Source: JANLQB01 sp043735935 (GTDB lineage Bacteria > Verrucomicrobiota > Verrucomicrobiia > Chthoniobacterales > Chthoniobacteraceae). Taken from it: DNA of 18,816 bases. The stretch lies in contig JAYTDO010000376.1 of the NCBI GenBank assembly GCA_043735935.1, forward strand, positions 1 to 18,816. The letters run 5' to 3'. Positions 8,285 through 15,377 of the stretch are shown piece by piece; within the stretch, counting starts at the first letter, position 1; each line of letters starts with the position of its first letter. The notes beneath the pieces are model-generated. The model was given only the letters and a program-made list of their open reading frames with translations. It was not told where the DNA came from and ran no database searches. The position numbers and the translations under genes were made by a program.

Positions 8285-8987
8285 AGCGCGAGCTGACGAA
8301 ATCCCAATTGATCACGTTCTGGAACGCCTTGAGGTATTCCGGGCGGCGGTTCTGGTACTTGAGATAGTAGGCGTGTTCCCACACGTCCACCCCGAGCAGG
8401 GGGATGCCGCCGGTGCTGAGCGGGGAGTCCTGATTCGGCGCTGATTCGATGACGAGCTTCTTGTCGCGCCAAACGAGCCAGGCCCAGCCGCTCCCGAAAA
8501 CCTTGGTGGCCGCTGCGGTGAAATCATCCTGAAATTTTGGCAGGCTGCCGAAGGCTTTGTCGATCGCCTTGGCGAGTTCGCCAGCGGGCTTTCCGTTCTC
8601 ATTCTTTTTCAGCATCTGCCAAAACAGCGAGTGATTGTAATGCCCGCCGCCGTGGTTCCGGAGGTCTTTCTGCACGGCCTCGGGCGCGGCGCTCAGGTTG
8701 GAGAGGATTTCGTCGATCGTCTTCTTTTCCAAACCGGGAGCGGTCGCAACCGCCGCGTTGAGTTTGCTCACGTAAGCGGCGTGATGTTTGTCGTGGTGGA
8801 TCTTCATCGTCTCGGCGTCGATGAATGGCTCCAGCGCGTCGTAGTCGTAGCCGAGCGGGGGCAGTTTGAAGACACCCTCGGCGGCTGGTGCGGGAGCGGC
8901 TGTTTGCGCTCTGAGCGCGGGCGCAGTCACGGCGAATGCTCCTGTGGTTAGAGCGAGATTCTTGAGGGCGGTGCGACGGGTGATCAT
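8262..8987 (-). CDS. Tat-exported superoxide dismutase, Mn type (241 aa)
   Basis: It converts superoxide to oxygen and hydrogen peroxide. The four metal ligands of the Fe/Mn family are present: His64 (MKIHHDKHH), His119 (GGHYNHSLFW), Asp201 and His205 (GVDVWEHAYY). The GGH motif and the Gln in NQDSPL (Gln186), together with close resemblance to E. coli SodA around GSGWAWLV, favour manganese over iron. Unlike cytoplasmic enzymes it starts with TRRTALKNLALTTGAFA, a good match to the twin-arginine export consensus, with probable cleavage after ALRA (residue 27); folded, metal-loaded export is therefore likely. It lies 81 bases behind the cysteine-pair gene set in the same direction and may share its transcript. 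Confidence 0.95.
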   Translation of the reverse strand: MITRRTALKNLALTTGAFAVTAPALRAQTAAPAPAAEGVFKLPPLGYDYDALEPFIDAETMKIHHDKHHAAYVSKLNAAVATAPGLEKKTIDEILSNLSAAPEAVQKDLRNHGGGHYNHSLFWQMLKKNENGKPAGELAKAIDKAFGSLPKFQDDFTAAATKVFGSGWAWLVWRDKKLVIESAPNQDSPLSTGGIPLLGVDVWEHAYYLKYQNRRPEYLKAFQNVINWDFVSSRFSKLSLA

Positions 8988-9068
8988 ATTCGTATTAGAA
9001 ACGAGAGCATATCGGGCGCATTCCTACCAATGCTTAAAGTAGGCGCGGCCATTCGTTCCGGTGGTTTT

Positions 9069-9881
9069 TCAAAAGTCGCTTGCGGCCTTTTGCATTCGTT
9101 CCCGTTCCCGACAAATCGGGCAGTTGTCGCCGGTCTTGAGATGCAGCAGTTGGCTGATGTCGGGCGCTACGAAAGCGCCGGATTCCGCGCCCAGGTCGAT
9201 GCCGTAAAGTTGCATGGCTTTAGCCCTGCACGCGGGGTTACGCAACGCGCGGAGTTTGAGTCCGGCATCGGTGGCGAGGGCAAACGTTCGACCCGGATCG
9301 AGTCGGCGAAGCAGGCCGATGACGTCGATGGCTTCCGCGACCTCGGTCGGGGTGGGATGCGGTTCCGGATTCGCTTCCGCTGGTCGGCGGACGGCGAGGA
9401 ACTGTTCCCATTTTGCGAAAGTGAGATCTTCAAGGATGCAAAGAATGGCAAGTTGCGTGGTGGAACGCGGGACGTCTGGCTGCCCTTTGAGTTGCTTTAA
9501 GAGCGGCTCGATTCGGGGCTCGGTGGCGGTCGTGAGGTGGAGCGAGCGTTTGGCGGGGATTAGCTTTGAAGATAGCTCGGCGGACGGCAGCAGTGCTTCG
9601 GCGGTGGTTCGCGGCGCGAGATGGAGCGTCGCATCCTGGAGCAAGACGAACCGCGCCTGATCGCTTGCTTCGCAGATGCTGCCGGCGGGAATCGCGACGT
9701 CGAGCGGCTCGGACGAATCATTGCGGATGGCGAGCAGGATCTGATTGTTTCCGATGCCGAGCGCGAATTCGCCGCGCACGTCTGCCCGGGCCAGCGCATC
9801 CCGGATCGGGAGCGGGTCAGCCGCTGACGCATCGAGTGCGATAGAGACGAGCGCGAGTCCGATAGTTCGAAATGTAGTCAT
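9069..9881 (-). CDS. Exported protein of unknown function with C-terminal CPIC motif (270 aa)
   Basis: I do not recognise this protein. The ATG at 9881 forms an ATGA overlap with the stop of the MauE/DoxX-like gene, which fixes the start better than the longer frame. It gives a signal peptide (TIGLALVSIALDASA, cut near residue 20-21). Residues 35-115 look like a beta-sandwich (GNNQILLAIRNDSSEPLDV, then TLHLAPRTTAEALLP), and 120-240 look mostly helical. Near the end, residues 254-257 read CPIC inside GDNCPICRERERMQ; this is a CxxC pair that could be redox active or one half of a metal site. Further cysteines are at 70, 148 and 218. Its coupling to membrane and rhodanese genes suggests a partner role in envelope thiol chemistry, an inference only. 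Confidence 0.7.
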   Translation of the reverse strand: MTTFRTIGLALVSIALDASAADPLPIRDALARADVRGEFALGIGNNQILLAIRNDSSEPLDVAIPAGSICEASDQARFVLLQDATLHLAPRTTAEALLPSAELSSKLIPAKRSLHLTTATEPRIEPLLKQLKGQPDVPRSTTQLAILCILEDLTFAKWEQFLAVRRPAEANPEPHPTPTEVAEAIDVIGLLRRLDPGRTFALATDAGLKLRALRNPACRAKAMQLYGIDLGAESGAFVAPDISQLLHLKTGDNCPICRERERMQKAASDF

Positions 9882-10294
9882 ACTGGCGTTCGAGCCGCCC
9901 GCCATTCATTGGCGAGCAGGACGAGGATAGCCGCAAGAAGCGCAACATCGCGTCCGATTAGGAGGGGGAAGTTCGTCTTGATCGCCCCGGCTTCGCGGCC
10001 GAAACAGCCGCAGGAAATGTCGAGGCCGCGCGCCCATGCGCTTGCGATGGCCGCGAGAAAGACAGTGCTCATTCCCAGCAAAGCCAGCGTCGCCCCGAGT
10101 GGGAGTCGCCGGGTGATCAGCGCGCCTCCGGCGAGGATTTCCAGCCACGGTAGATACACGGCGACCACGACGGCGGCGCTCCACGCGGTGAGTTCATAAT
10201 GCTGCACGTCGAGCGCGAACTGCTGCGGATCGAACACCTTTATGCCGCCCGCGTAGATGAAGAGGGTCCCGATGCCGATGCGGAGCGCGGTCAT
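9878..10294 (-). CDS. MauE/DoxX-type redox-associated membrane protein (138 aa)
   Basis: This is a small integral membrane protein with about four hydrophobic helices (residues about 4-20, 38-58, 66-88, 112-130). The LFIYAGGIKVFDP start of the domain and the ISCGCFG motif (Cys95, Cys97) between helices three and four match the MauE/DoxX family. MauE helps form disulfides in methylamine dehydrogenase, and DoxX relatives take part in sulfur or quinone-linked redox reactions. The ATG at 10294 lies 2 bases behind the rhodanese stop, and its own TGA overlaps the next start, so it is translated as part of a coupled set. The actual electron or thiol partner cannot be read from the sequence. Confidence 0.85.
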   Translation of the reverse strand: MTALRIGIGTLFIYAGGIKVFDPQQFALDVQHYELTAWSAAVVVAVYLPWLEILAGGALITRRLPLGATLALLGMSTVFLAAIASAWARGLDISCGCFGREAGAIKTNFPLLIGRDVALLAAILVLLANEWRAARTPV

Positions 10295-10296
10295 CG

Positions 10297-10719
10297 TTAC
10301 TTGCCTTGCAGCCATGCGTCCCAGCCTCCTTTCAAAATCCAGATGGTATTGTCGATTTGCAGTTCGTCCTTGATCCGTTTTGCGACGGCCCGGCTTGCGT
10401 CGCAGCTTCCGCTGTCGCAGTAAACGACGATGGTCTTGTCGGGGTCCCAAACATCAAGGAACGGGCCGACCAGTCGCACCCATTCGTCTTCATTGAGCAA
10501 GGCTGCGCCGGGGATGTGTTCGTGATCGAACTTTGCACGAGGCCGCGCATCGACCCACAGCACCTTGTCGTCCCACATTCGGGCCGTCTCGATCCGCACT
10601 TCGCCGTCGCCGAGCGGTTCCGGTTTCCGCCACTGCAATTGCAGTGCGCCGGAGACGAGTGCCGGGACGAGCGCCAGCGCGAGGAGAGTCGCGAGTTGAC
10701 GAAGTGCGCGGGTAATCAC
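10297..10719 (-). CDS. Membrane-anchored or exported rhodanese-domain protein (140 aa)
   Basis: After an N-terminal hydrophobic segment (residues 9-25, signal peptide or anchor) comes a single rhodanese domain: WVDARPRAKFDHEHIPGA (55-72), VVYCDSGSC (98-106) and LKGGWDAW (129-136). Cys101 is the expected persulfide-carrying nucleophile. The active-site loop CDSGSC holds a second cysteine (106) at the place of the usual Arg of CxxGxR, so the loop could form an internal Cx4C disulfide. The role would be sulfane-sulfur transfer or thiol exchange outside the cytoplasm. The start is a GTG at 10719 that overlaps the DUF1573 stop as GTGA, which indicates translational coupling. Confidence 0.88.
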   Translation of the reverse strand: MITRALRQLATLLALALVPALVSGALQLQWRKPEPLGDGEVRIETARMWDDKVLWVDARPRAKFDHEHIPGAALLNEDEWVRLVGPFLDVWDPDKTIVVYCDSGSCDASRAVAKRIKDELQIDNTIWILKGGWDAWLQGK

Positions 10720-11363
10720 TTGATCCGCGCGTGGACGGTGTAGCTGCGGGGTTGATCGTTGGGAAAATCCGTTTCAACGGTGATTTCGGCGCTGTCCTTC
10801 TGAGTGGTATCGACTGGGCTCACGGCGATGGCGTATTGCTCGCCGGGCTTGATGGTTTCGAGCTTTGCCGCGATGCGCGGGTTCGAGGAAGTGACGCTCT
10901 TGATCTTCACGGGTGTTGTAGCGTCGCTCGTCAACCGGACCGACTTGGGAGAACTGGCCTCGCCCATTTTCCAGAAGACGAGCGATGGCGTGATGGCCAG
11001 CGGTTCGTGAATCCAGACGACGATGTTCAACTCGATTGGTTCGGCTTTGTCGTCGGTCTGAACCGTGACGACTTTGCGATGGGGACCGGTGCGATCACCG
11101 AACGTGAATTTGACCGCGATTTCCCCCTGTTCTCCGGGTGCAAAGGTTTCCTTGGAAAGCTTCGCACTCGTGCAACCGCAGGAGGTTTTCACTTTCCGAA
11201 TCGTCACGGGGGAAGTGCCCGTATTTCGAAAAACGTAGGGGGTCGTCACGCTGCCGTCGCTCGGAAGGCGGTGAAATTCCTGCCACGGTTTTTCCCACTT
11301 GAGTTCCGCGCGAAGCGGGAACGCGGCCAGAGAAATTGCGAGGACGAGCAGGGAGCGAAGCAT
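10716..11363 (-). CDS. Exported DUF1573 protein (215 aa), first gene of the envelope cysteine-pair set
   Basis: The ATG at 11363 gives a signal peptide (MLRSLLVLAISLAAFPLRA, cut before Glu20), with a GAGAG element six bases upstream. Residues 22-120 form a DUF1573 Ig-like domain with its hallmark VKTSCGCTSA (Cys62, Cys64), the PGEQGEIAVKF turn and VTVQTDD. Residues 120-215 form a second beta-sandwich with the same kind of turn (KPGEQYAIAVSP), so this looks like a tandem of two Ig-like units of which only the first has the Cys pair. DUF1573 has no established function; it is common in exported proteins of Bacteroidota, Planctomycetota and Verrucomicrobiota. It heads the leftward set and faces the metal importer across 108 bases. 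Confidence 0.87.
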   Translation of the reverse strand: MLRSLLVLAISLAAFPLRAELKWEKPWQEFHRLPSDGSVTTPYVFRNTGTSPVTIRKVKTSCGCTSAKLSKETFAPGEQGEIAVKFTFGDRTGPHRKVVTVQTDDKAEPIELNIVVWIHEPLAITPSLVFWKMGEASSPKSVRLTSDATTPVKIKSVTSSNPRIAAKLETIKPGEQYAIAVSPVDTTQKDSAEITVETDFPNDQPRSYTVHARIK

Positions 11364-11419
11364 GGGGTCTCTCGTATCGGACGGGCTATAAATTGCAACC
11401 GCGCCGAATCGCGCGCTTT

Positions 11420-11444
11420 CTAAATGCAAACTACTTGCGTTTAG
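11420..11444. promoter_or_regulatory. Candidate operator: 10-5-10 inverted repeat upstream of metal importer
   Basis: CTAAATGCAA and TTGCGTTTAG are arranged head to head around ACTAC, with a single mismatch (T11425 against G11439). The repeat lies 27 bases before the ATG of the metal-binding protein, in the region between divergent genes. A possible TTGCGT -35 element (11435-11440) with a TAGCTT-like -10 element 17 bases further falls inside and just behind the repeat, so a bound repressor would block it. The size and AT-rich symmetric halves fit Fur/Zur- or MntR-type sites, but the exact regulator is a guess. Confidence 0.5.
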
Positions 11445-11471
11445 CCGGGTGGCTCCATAGCTTCCGCGCAG

Positions 11472-12350
11472 ATGCGCTCAATGATGATTTTTCTCGCGAT
11501 GCTCGCGTGCGCTCGACTGTCGTCCGGCGCGGAGAAAGTGAAAATTTCGAGTTTCTCGACGATTCTGACTGAGATCGCCGAGCGCGTCGGCGGGGATCGA
11601 GTCGAGGTGACGGGACACGTGAAGCCAGGTGTGGATCCGCACGAGTTCGAGCCCAAACCGGCCGACCTGGCGACGGTGAGCACTGCGCGCCTCGTCCTGC
11701 TGTCGGCGCGGCACATGGAAGGGTATGTGAGCAAGTTGCGCGAGGCGACTGGCGGGAAGGCGATTTTTCTCGAAGTCGGTGAGGGCTTCGGGGCGCTCAA
11801 GATCGCGGATGAACGGAATCCCGGAAAGTTCGTGGATGACCCGCACTGGTGGCACAGCGTGGAGAACGTGCTGAAGGCGACGAGGTCAGTCCGCGATGCG
11901 CTGGTTGCGTTGAGTCCAGCCGAGCAGGGCTATTTTTCGGCGAATGCCGACGCCTATGTTGCCGAGCTTTCGGGCTTGGAGAAATGGATCAAAGGCAAAC
12001 TCGCTGAACTTCCACGCGACCGGCGCAAACTGGTGACTTCGCACGATGCGTTTCAGTATTTCGCGAAAGAAAACGGCTTCACGGTTTACGCGGTGGAAGG
12101 AATCTCGTCGTCCGACCAGCCTTCGTCGAAGAAGGTCGCAGACTTGATTCGGACGGTGAAGGAACAAGGAGTGAAGGCGATCTTTGCCGAGAGCATCGAG
12201 AATCCGCGGGTGCTGGATCAGATCACACGCGAGACCGGGGCAAAGCTGGGGGCCAATCTTTTCGCGGATGGGCTGGGCGAGGGGGATGCCGGGACGTTTG
12301 CGGGCATGATGAAGCACAATGTGTCGGCGATCGTCGATGCGCTCAAATAG
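11472..12350 (+). CDS. Zn/Mn ABC transporter substrate-binding protein (TroA/ZnuA family, 292 aa)
   Basis: This extracytoplasmic protein captures a divalent metal and hands it to the permease. A signal sequence (residues 4-20) precedes the cluster A-1 fold. The four expected ligands can be placed: His57 in DPHEFEP, His125 in DDPHWWH, His191 in TSHDAFQYF and Asp266 in LFADGL. The third ligand is His rather than the Glu of PsaA/MntC proteins, a pattern seen in TroA and ZnuA and pointing to zinc, though manganese is possible. The long His-rich loop of many ZnuA proteins is missing. Met4 and Met5 are alternative starts. It is the first gene of an importer operon; the next gene begins right after its stop. 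Confidence 0.92.
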   Translation: MRSMMIFLAMLACARLSSGAEKVKISSFSTILTEIAERVGGDRVEVTGHVKPGVDPHEFEPKPADLATVSTARLVLLSARHMEGYVSKLREATGGKAIFLEVGEGFGALKIADERNPGKFVDDPHWWHSVENVLKATRSVRDALVALSPAEQGYFSANADAYVAELSGLEKWIKGKLAELPRDRRKLVTSHDAFQYFAKENGFTVYAVEGISSSDQPSSKKVADLIRTVKEQGVKAIFAESIENPRVLDQITRETGAKLGANLFADGLGEGDAGTFAGMMKHNVSAIVDALK

Positions 12351-12764
12351 ATGAAGGGCTCGCCTCTCCTTCGCGCCTTACTCGCGTTGATGGCCATCGC
12401 CCTTGCGGGCATTCCGCTGTGGCACCTCACACGACCGAGCGAGTTGCACACGATCGGGGCGGCGCCCGAGGTCGCGATGCGTGCCGTCAAACTTTCGCTC
12501 ACGTTTTCGATCGAGCCCGTGCGGTTTGCCGTCCTCCATCTTGGTCGTGTGGTGTGGGAGCAGGACGGGCACGGGACGGAGAATGCGAGCGAGGTGAAAA
12601 TGGCGTTTCCTGCGGAAGGCGTTGACCTGCAATTCAAGGTCGTCTGGCCTCCGAGCGCCCCGGTCTCGGCACTGCGCGTGTGGCTCACGGATCCCGACGG
12701 GAATCGTCACGAACAGACGCTCTGGGGCCAGGGTGAAATGGAGGAGGTCGCGACGTTCCAATGA
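12351..12764 (+). CDS. Membrane-anchored small protein of unknown function inside the metal importer operon (137 aa)
   Basis: I do not recognise a named family. The ATG follows the TAG of the binding-protein gene without a gap, and the TGA overlaps the ATPase start as ATGA, so it is clearly part of the operon. One N-terminal hydrophobic segment (residues 7-25) would anchor it or act as a signal sequence. The rest looks like a small beta-sandwich: AVKLSLTFSIEPVRFAVLHLG (about 45-65), FPAEGVDLQFKVVWPP, and VSALRVWLTDPDGN. It ends in TLWGQGEMEEVATFQ. There are no cysteines; His33, His63, His74 and His119 are the only obvious potential metal ligands. An accessory role in metal delivery is inferred from position only. 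Confidence 0.75.
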   Translation: MKGSPLLRALLALMAIALAGIPLWHLTRPSELHTIGAAPEVAMRAVKLSLTFSIEPVRFAVLHLGRVVWEQDGHGTENASEVKMAFPAEGVDLQFKVVWPPSAPVSALRVWLTDPDGNRHEQTLWGQGEMEEVATFQ

Positions 12765-13528
12765 GAACTGGCTCGCTGGTTTCCGCCCATTCGCTCCAGG
12801 TTCGCGACCTGACGGTGAGCTATAATCGGGTGCCTGCGCTGCACCATCTTGGCTTCGAGGTGCACTGTGGGCAGTGCGTTGCTTTGCTCGGTCCGAACGG
12901 GGCGGGTAAATCCACCTTGCTAAAGGCTCTCGCGGGGCTGCTTCCACTGGAGACGGGGACGATCAGTTTTCACGGACGTTCCGTGCGGGGTGCGACTCAG
13001 GATTTTGCCTACCTTCCGCAGCGCGAGGCGATCGATTGGGATTTCCCGACGACGGTGCGTGGGTTGGTGGAAATGGGACGTTACCTCCGCGTCGGGTGGT
13101 GGCGTGGCTTTTCAAAGGAGGACGATCACGCGGTCGACGCGGCGATCGAATCCATGCAACTCGCTGAACTCCAGCACCGCCAGGTGAGCGCCCTCTCCGG
13201 GGGCCAGCAGCAGCGTAGTTTTCTGGCGCGGGCGCTCGCCCAGCAGGCGCACGTTTTTCTTTTCGATGAGCCTTTTACCGGTCTCGACAAAACAACGCAG
13301 GACAGCCTCAAGGCGCTCCTCCGTGCGCTTCGCGATCAGGGTAAACTGATCATCGCCTCCCATCACGATCTGGGCTCGGTGCCTGAAATTTTCGACCAGA
13401 TCCTTCTTCTCAATGGCGAACTCATCGCGGCCGGTTCCGTGGAGGAAGCATTCACGCCGGAGAACATCGAGCGCACCTACAACACCCGCATTTTTACCGG
13501 CCCGGACCACGGCCACCGCCACCACTAG
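12761..13528 (+). CDS. Zn/Mn ABC transporter ATP-binding protein (255 aa)
   Basis: This cytoplasmic ATPase drives the importer. All nucleotide-binding motifs are present: Walker A GPNGAGKST (44-52), Q-loop YLPQRE (Gln87), signature LSGGQ (145-149), Walker B VFLFDEP (165-171), D-loop GLD and the H-loop in ASHHDL (His202). The IDWDFPTTV segment after the Q-loop is typical of Zn/Mn importers of the ZnuC/MntB/TroB group. The C-terminus ends in GPDHGHRHH, a short His-rich tail that could sense or bind the imported metal. The start overlaps the preceding stop (ATGA); a purine-rich GGAGGAGG lies 12 bases upstream, a rather long distance. Confidence 0.95.
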   Translation: MRTGSLVSAHSLQVRDLTVSYNRVPALHHLGFEVHCGQCVALLGPNGAGKSTLLKALAGLLPLETGTISFHGRSVRGATQDFAYLPQREAIDWDFPTTVRGLVEMGRYLRVGWWRGFSKEDDHAVDAAIESMQLAELQHRQVSALSGGQQQRSFLARALAQQAHVFLFDEPFTGLDKTTQDSLKALLRALRDQGKLIIASHHDLGSVPEIFDQILLLNGELIAAGSVEEAFTPENIERTYNTRIFTGPDHGHRHH

Positions 13529-13529
13529 G

Positions 13530-14432
13530 ATGCACTGGATCACTGAGCCGTTTCACCACGAATTCATGCAGCGCGCCCTGGTCGGCGGGGCACTCATCGG
13601 TTTCGCCAACGGTTTCCTCGGCGCTTTCGTCGTGCTCCGGCGGCTCGCGCTCATGGCCGATTCCCTCTCGCATTCGCTGCTTCCGGGTCTTGCGATCGGA
13701 GTGATGGTCTTCGGTCTCGCGCCGCAGGGGCTTTTCCTTGGAGCGCTGGTCGCCGCGCTCTTTGTCGCCCTGGGCGCGCAACTCATTTCACGCAGTTCGC
13801 GGCTGAAGGAAGATACCGCCCTTGGCATTCTCTACACGGTCGCGTTTTCGATCGGCTTGGTGCTCCTCACTTTTGTGAAAGTGCGCGTCTCGCTCATGCA
13901 TTATCTTTTCGGGAACATCCTCGGTCTTTCCAACAGTGATCTCTGGATCAGCTACGGTGTCGCCCTTCTGGTGGTGCCGCTGCTGGCGGCGCTCCAGCGG
14001 CCATTCCTGCTCACGCTATTCGAACCGAACGTCGCCCGCAGCCAGGGCGTGCGGGTGGGCATCCTCAATCTTCTCCTCGTCGTCCTCCTCGTTTTGACGA
14101 TGATTTCCTCGCTGCAAGCCGTCGGTGTAATCCTACTCTTGGGCTTGCTCGTTGCACCCGCGGCGACGGTCTATCTCCTTTGCGATAGCTTTACGGCGAT
14201 GCTTTGGGGCGGGGGATTTATTGGCATGTTCGGGTCCGTCGCCGGTCTCCTGGTTTCCTACCACATCGACAATCTCCCAAGCGGCGCAGGGATCGTGCTG
14301 GTCCTCGGGGCCTTCTTTTTTGCCGCCTACTTATTCAGCCCTCGCTATGGCGTGCTGACGCGCATGTTTAGACGTCGTCGGCATTTCCACGAAGAATCCC
14401 TGGCTCGCTGGCCCGGTGATCATCCGCACTGA
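13530..14432 (+). CDS. Zn/Mn ABC transporter permease (ABC-3 family, 300 aa)
   Basis: This membrane subunit forms the channel for the metal. It has about eight or nine hydrophobic helices and the ABC-3 landmarks: GALIGFANGFLGAFVVLRRLALMADSLSHSLLPGLAIG near the N-terminus, GILYTVAFSIGLVLL, and SLQAVGVILLLGLLVAPAATVYLL, which contains the usual VGxxLxxALLxxPAA-like signature. The ATG at 13530 is one base behind the ATPase stop; the longer frame would lie inside the ATPase gene. The tail has HFHEESLARWPGDHPH, with several His residues. It ends the operon, 15 bases from the end of a convergent gene. Confidence 0.94.
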   Translation: MHWITEPFHHEFMQRALVGGALIGFANGFLGAFVVLRRLALMADSLSHSLLPGLAIGVMVFGLAPQGLFLGALVAALFVALGAQLISRSSRLKEDTALGILYTVAFSIGLVLLTFVKVRVSLMHYLFGNILGLSNSDLWISYGVALLVVPLLAALQRPFLLTLFEPNVARSQGVRVGILNLLLVVLLVLTMISSLQAVGVILLLGLLVAPAATVYLLCDSFTAMLWGGGFIGMFGSVAGLLVSYHIDNLPSGAGIVLVLGAFFFAAYLFSPRYGVLTRMFRRRRHFHEESLARWPGDHPH

Positions 14433-14447
14433 CGGCGGGACTCGTAG

Positions 14448-15248
14448 TCACATCCCGCACATCTGCCGTACCTCTGCCTGGGAAGAAGGCAGGATGAGCA
14501 GGTTGCCGAGATACTCGTCGCGTTTGGGCAGCGTCGTCGCCTTGGCGAGATTGGCTGGTTGTTCGAGCCTGGAGAAAACAGCGAAGACGACGGATTTTTT
14601 CGGGACCCGTTTTTCCGAATAGCCCCGTGGTTGGTTGCTGGACCAAAAGCGCACATATTCGACGCCTTCTTCGGTTTCCAATCCTTTGAAGATCACGGAA
14701 TGTCCGCGCTCGCGCTTACCGATCTCGTTCGTCCAAAAGATCTTCATGAAGTCGCCGGGGCGCGCCTGGTTCCAGTCGGTGAAATTTTTACCGAGCTTCA
14801 GCTCTTGAAAGAGTCTGGCGGTGCCGGGACCGTTTGCATTCCAACGGCCCCATACTCCTTCACCATCACGCTGGCCCGGAACGATGAGGAGGGATTTCAG
14901 AAGCGCCTGATCCAATGGGAGTTGCCCTTGGGCGATCAGCTCCTGCACCGCGCGTACCAGGACGAGATAAGTGGCCCCGGAACAGTAGCTCGGGACGGCG
15001 AGTGCCGGGGTGATCTGCAAGCCGCGCGGGGCCAGCTTCACCGCCTCACCCAGGCGCCGGGTCGTCATGCTCGTCGTGCTGTAGCCACCGTCACGTGGCA
15101 TCGAGTCGATCATTTTCAAAATCAGCGCATTGAACTTCGGCAGGCCGTCGGCAGCGGCGGCCGACTCGGAGATGGGCGCGGGAGGATTCTCGGCGGCATG
15201 GGCGATGACGGTGGAAAAAAGGATGGGGAGGAGGAATTTCCGGAGCAT
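14448..15248 (-). CDS. Exported cysteine hydrolase candidate, NlpC/P60-like (266 aa)
   Basis: The ATG at 15248 gives a signal peptide (LRKFLLPILFSTVIAHA, cut near residue 18). The mature protein has the order of motifs expected of a papain-like NlpC/P60 or CHAP fold: VPSYCSGATY (Cys89, compare the DCSG nucleophile motif), ARPGDFMKIFW (162-172, compare PGDLVFF), RGHSVIF (His183) and RFWSSNQP (Asn205, possible third residue). Such enzymes cut peptide bonds in peptidoglycan. The unusually long spacing between Cys and the PGD strand, with a loop of about 75 residues, separates it from standard members. The call rests on motif order only and could be wrong. It is convergent with the permease gene. 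Confidence 0.6.
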   Translation of the reverse strand: MLRKFLLPILFSTVIAHAAENPPAPISESAAAADGLPKFNALILKMIDSMPRDGGYSTTSMTTRRLGEAVKLAPRGLQITPALAVPSYCSGATYLVLVRAVQELIAQGQLPLDQALLKSLLIVPGQRDGEGVWGRWNANGPGTARLFQELKLGKNFTDWNQARPGDFMKIFWTNEIGKRERGHSVIFKGLETEEGVEYVRFWSSNQPRGYSEKRVPKKSVVFAVFSRLEQPANLAKATTLPKRDEYLGNLLILPSSQAEVRQMCGM

Positions 15249-15318
15249 GTGGGTGTGGCGACGCCATCCGATCGGACGGCGCAGCGGACTAGAGCAGAGG
15301 AGCACCGCTTGAAAAGGG

Positions 15319-15346
15319 AAAAGCGGGGTCCGAAGACCCCGCTTTT
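15319..15346 (-). terminator. Rho-independent terminator behind the prepilin-like gene
   Basis: A perfect 12-base-pair stem (AAAAGCGGGGTC with GACCCCGCTTTT) closes a four-base loop. Read leftward, the loop is TTCG closed by C-G, the extra-stable UUCG tetraloop, and the stem is followed by TTTTCCCTTTTC. It sits 31 bases after the prepilin-like stop codon. On the other strand the T run is short, so leftward termination is favoured. Confidence 0.9.
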
Positions 15347-15377
15347 CAGTGCGGAAATAGCGCTCGTTAGCGCCGAC

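Noticed and set aside
14435..14458. Possible hairpin GCGGGA/TCCCGC between the permease and NlpC-like genes
   Set aside because: Only six outer pairs with an imperfect interior and no T run on either strand; too weak to call a terminator.
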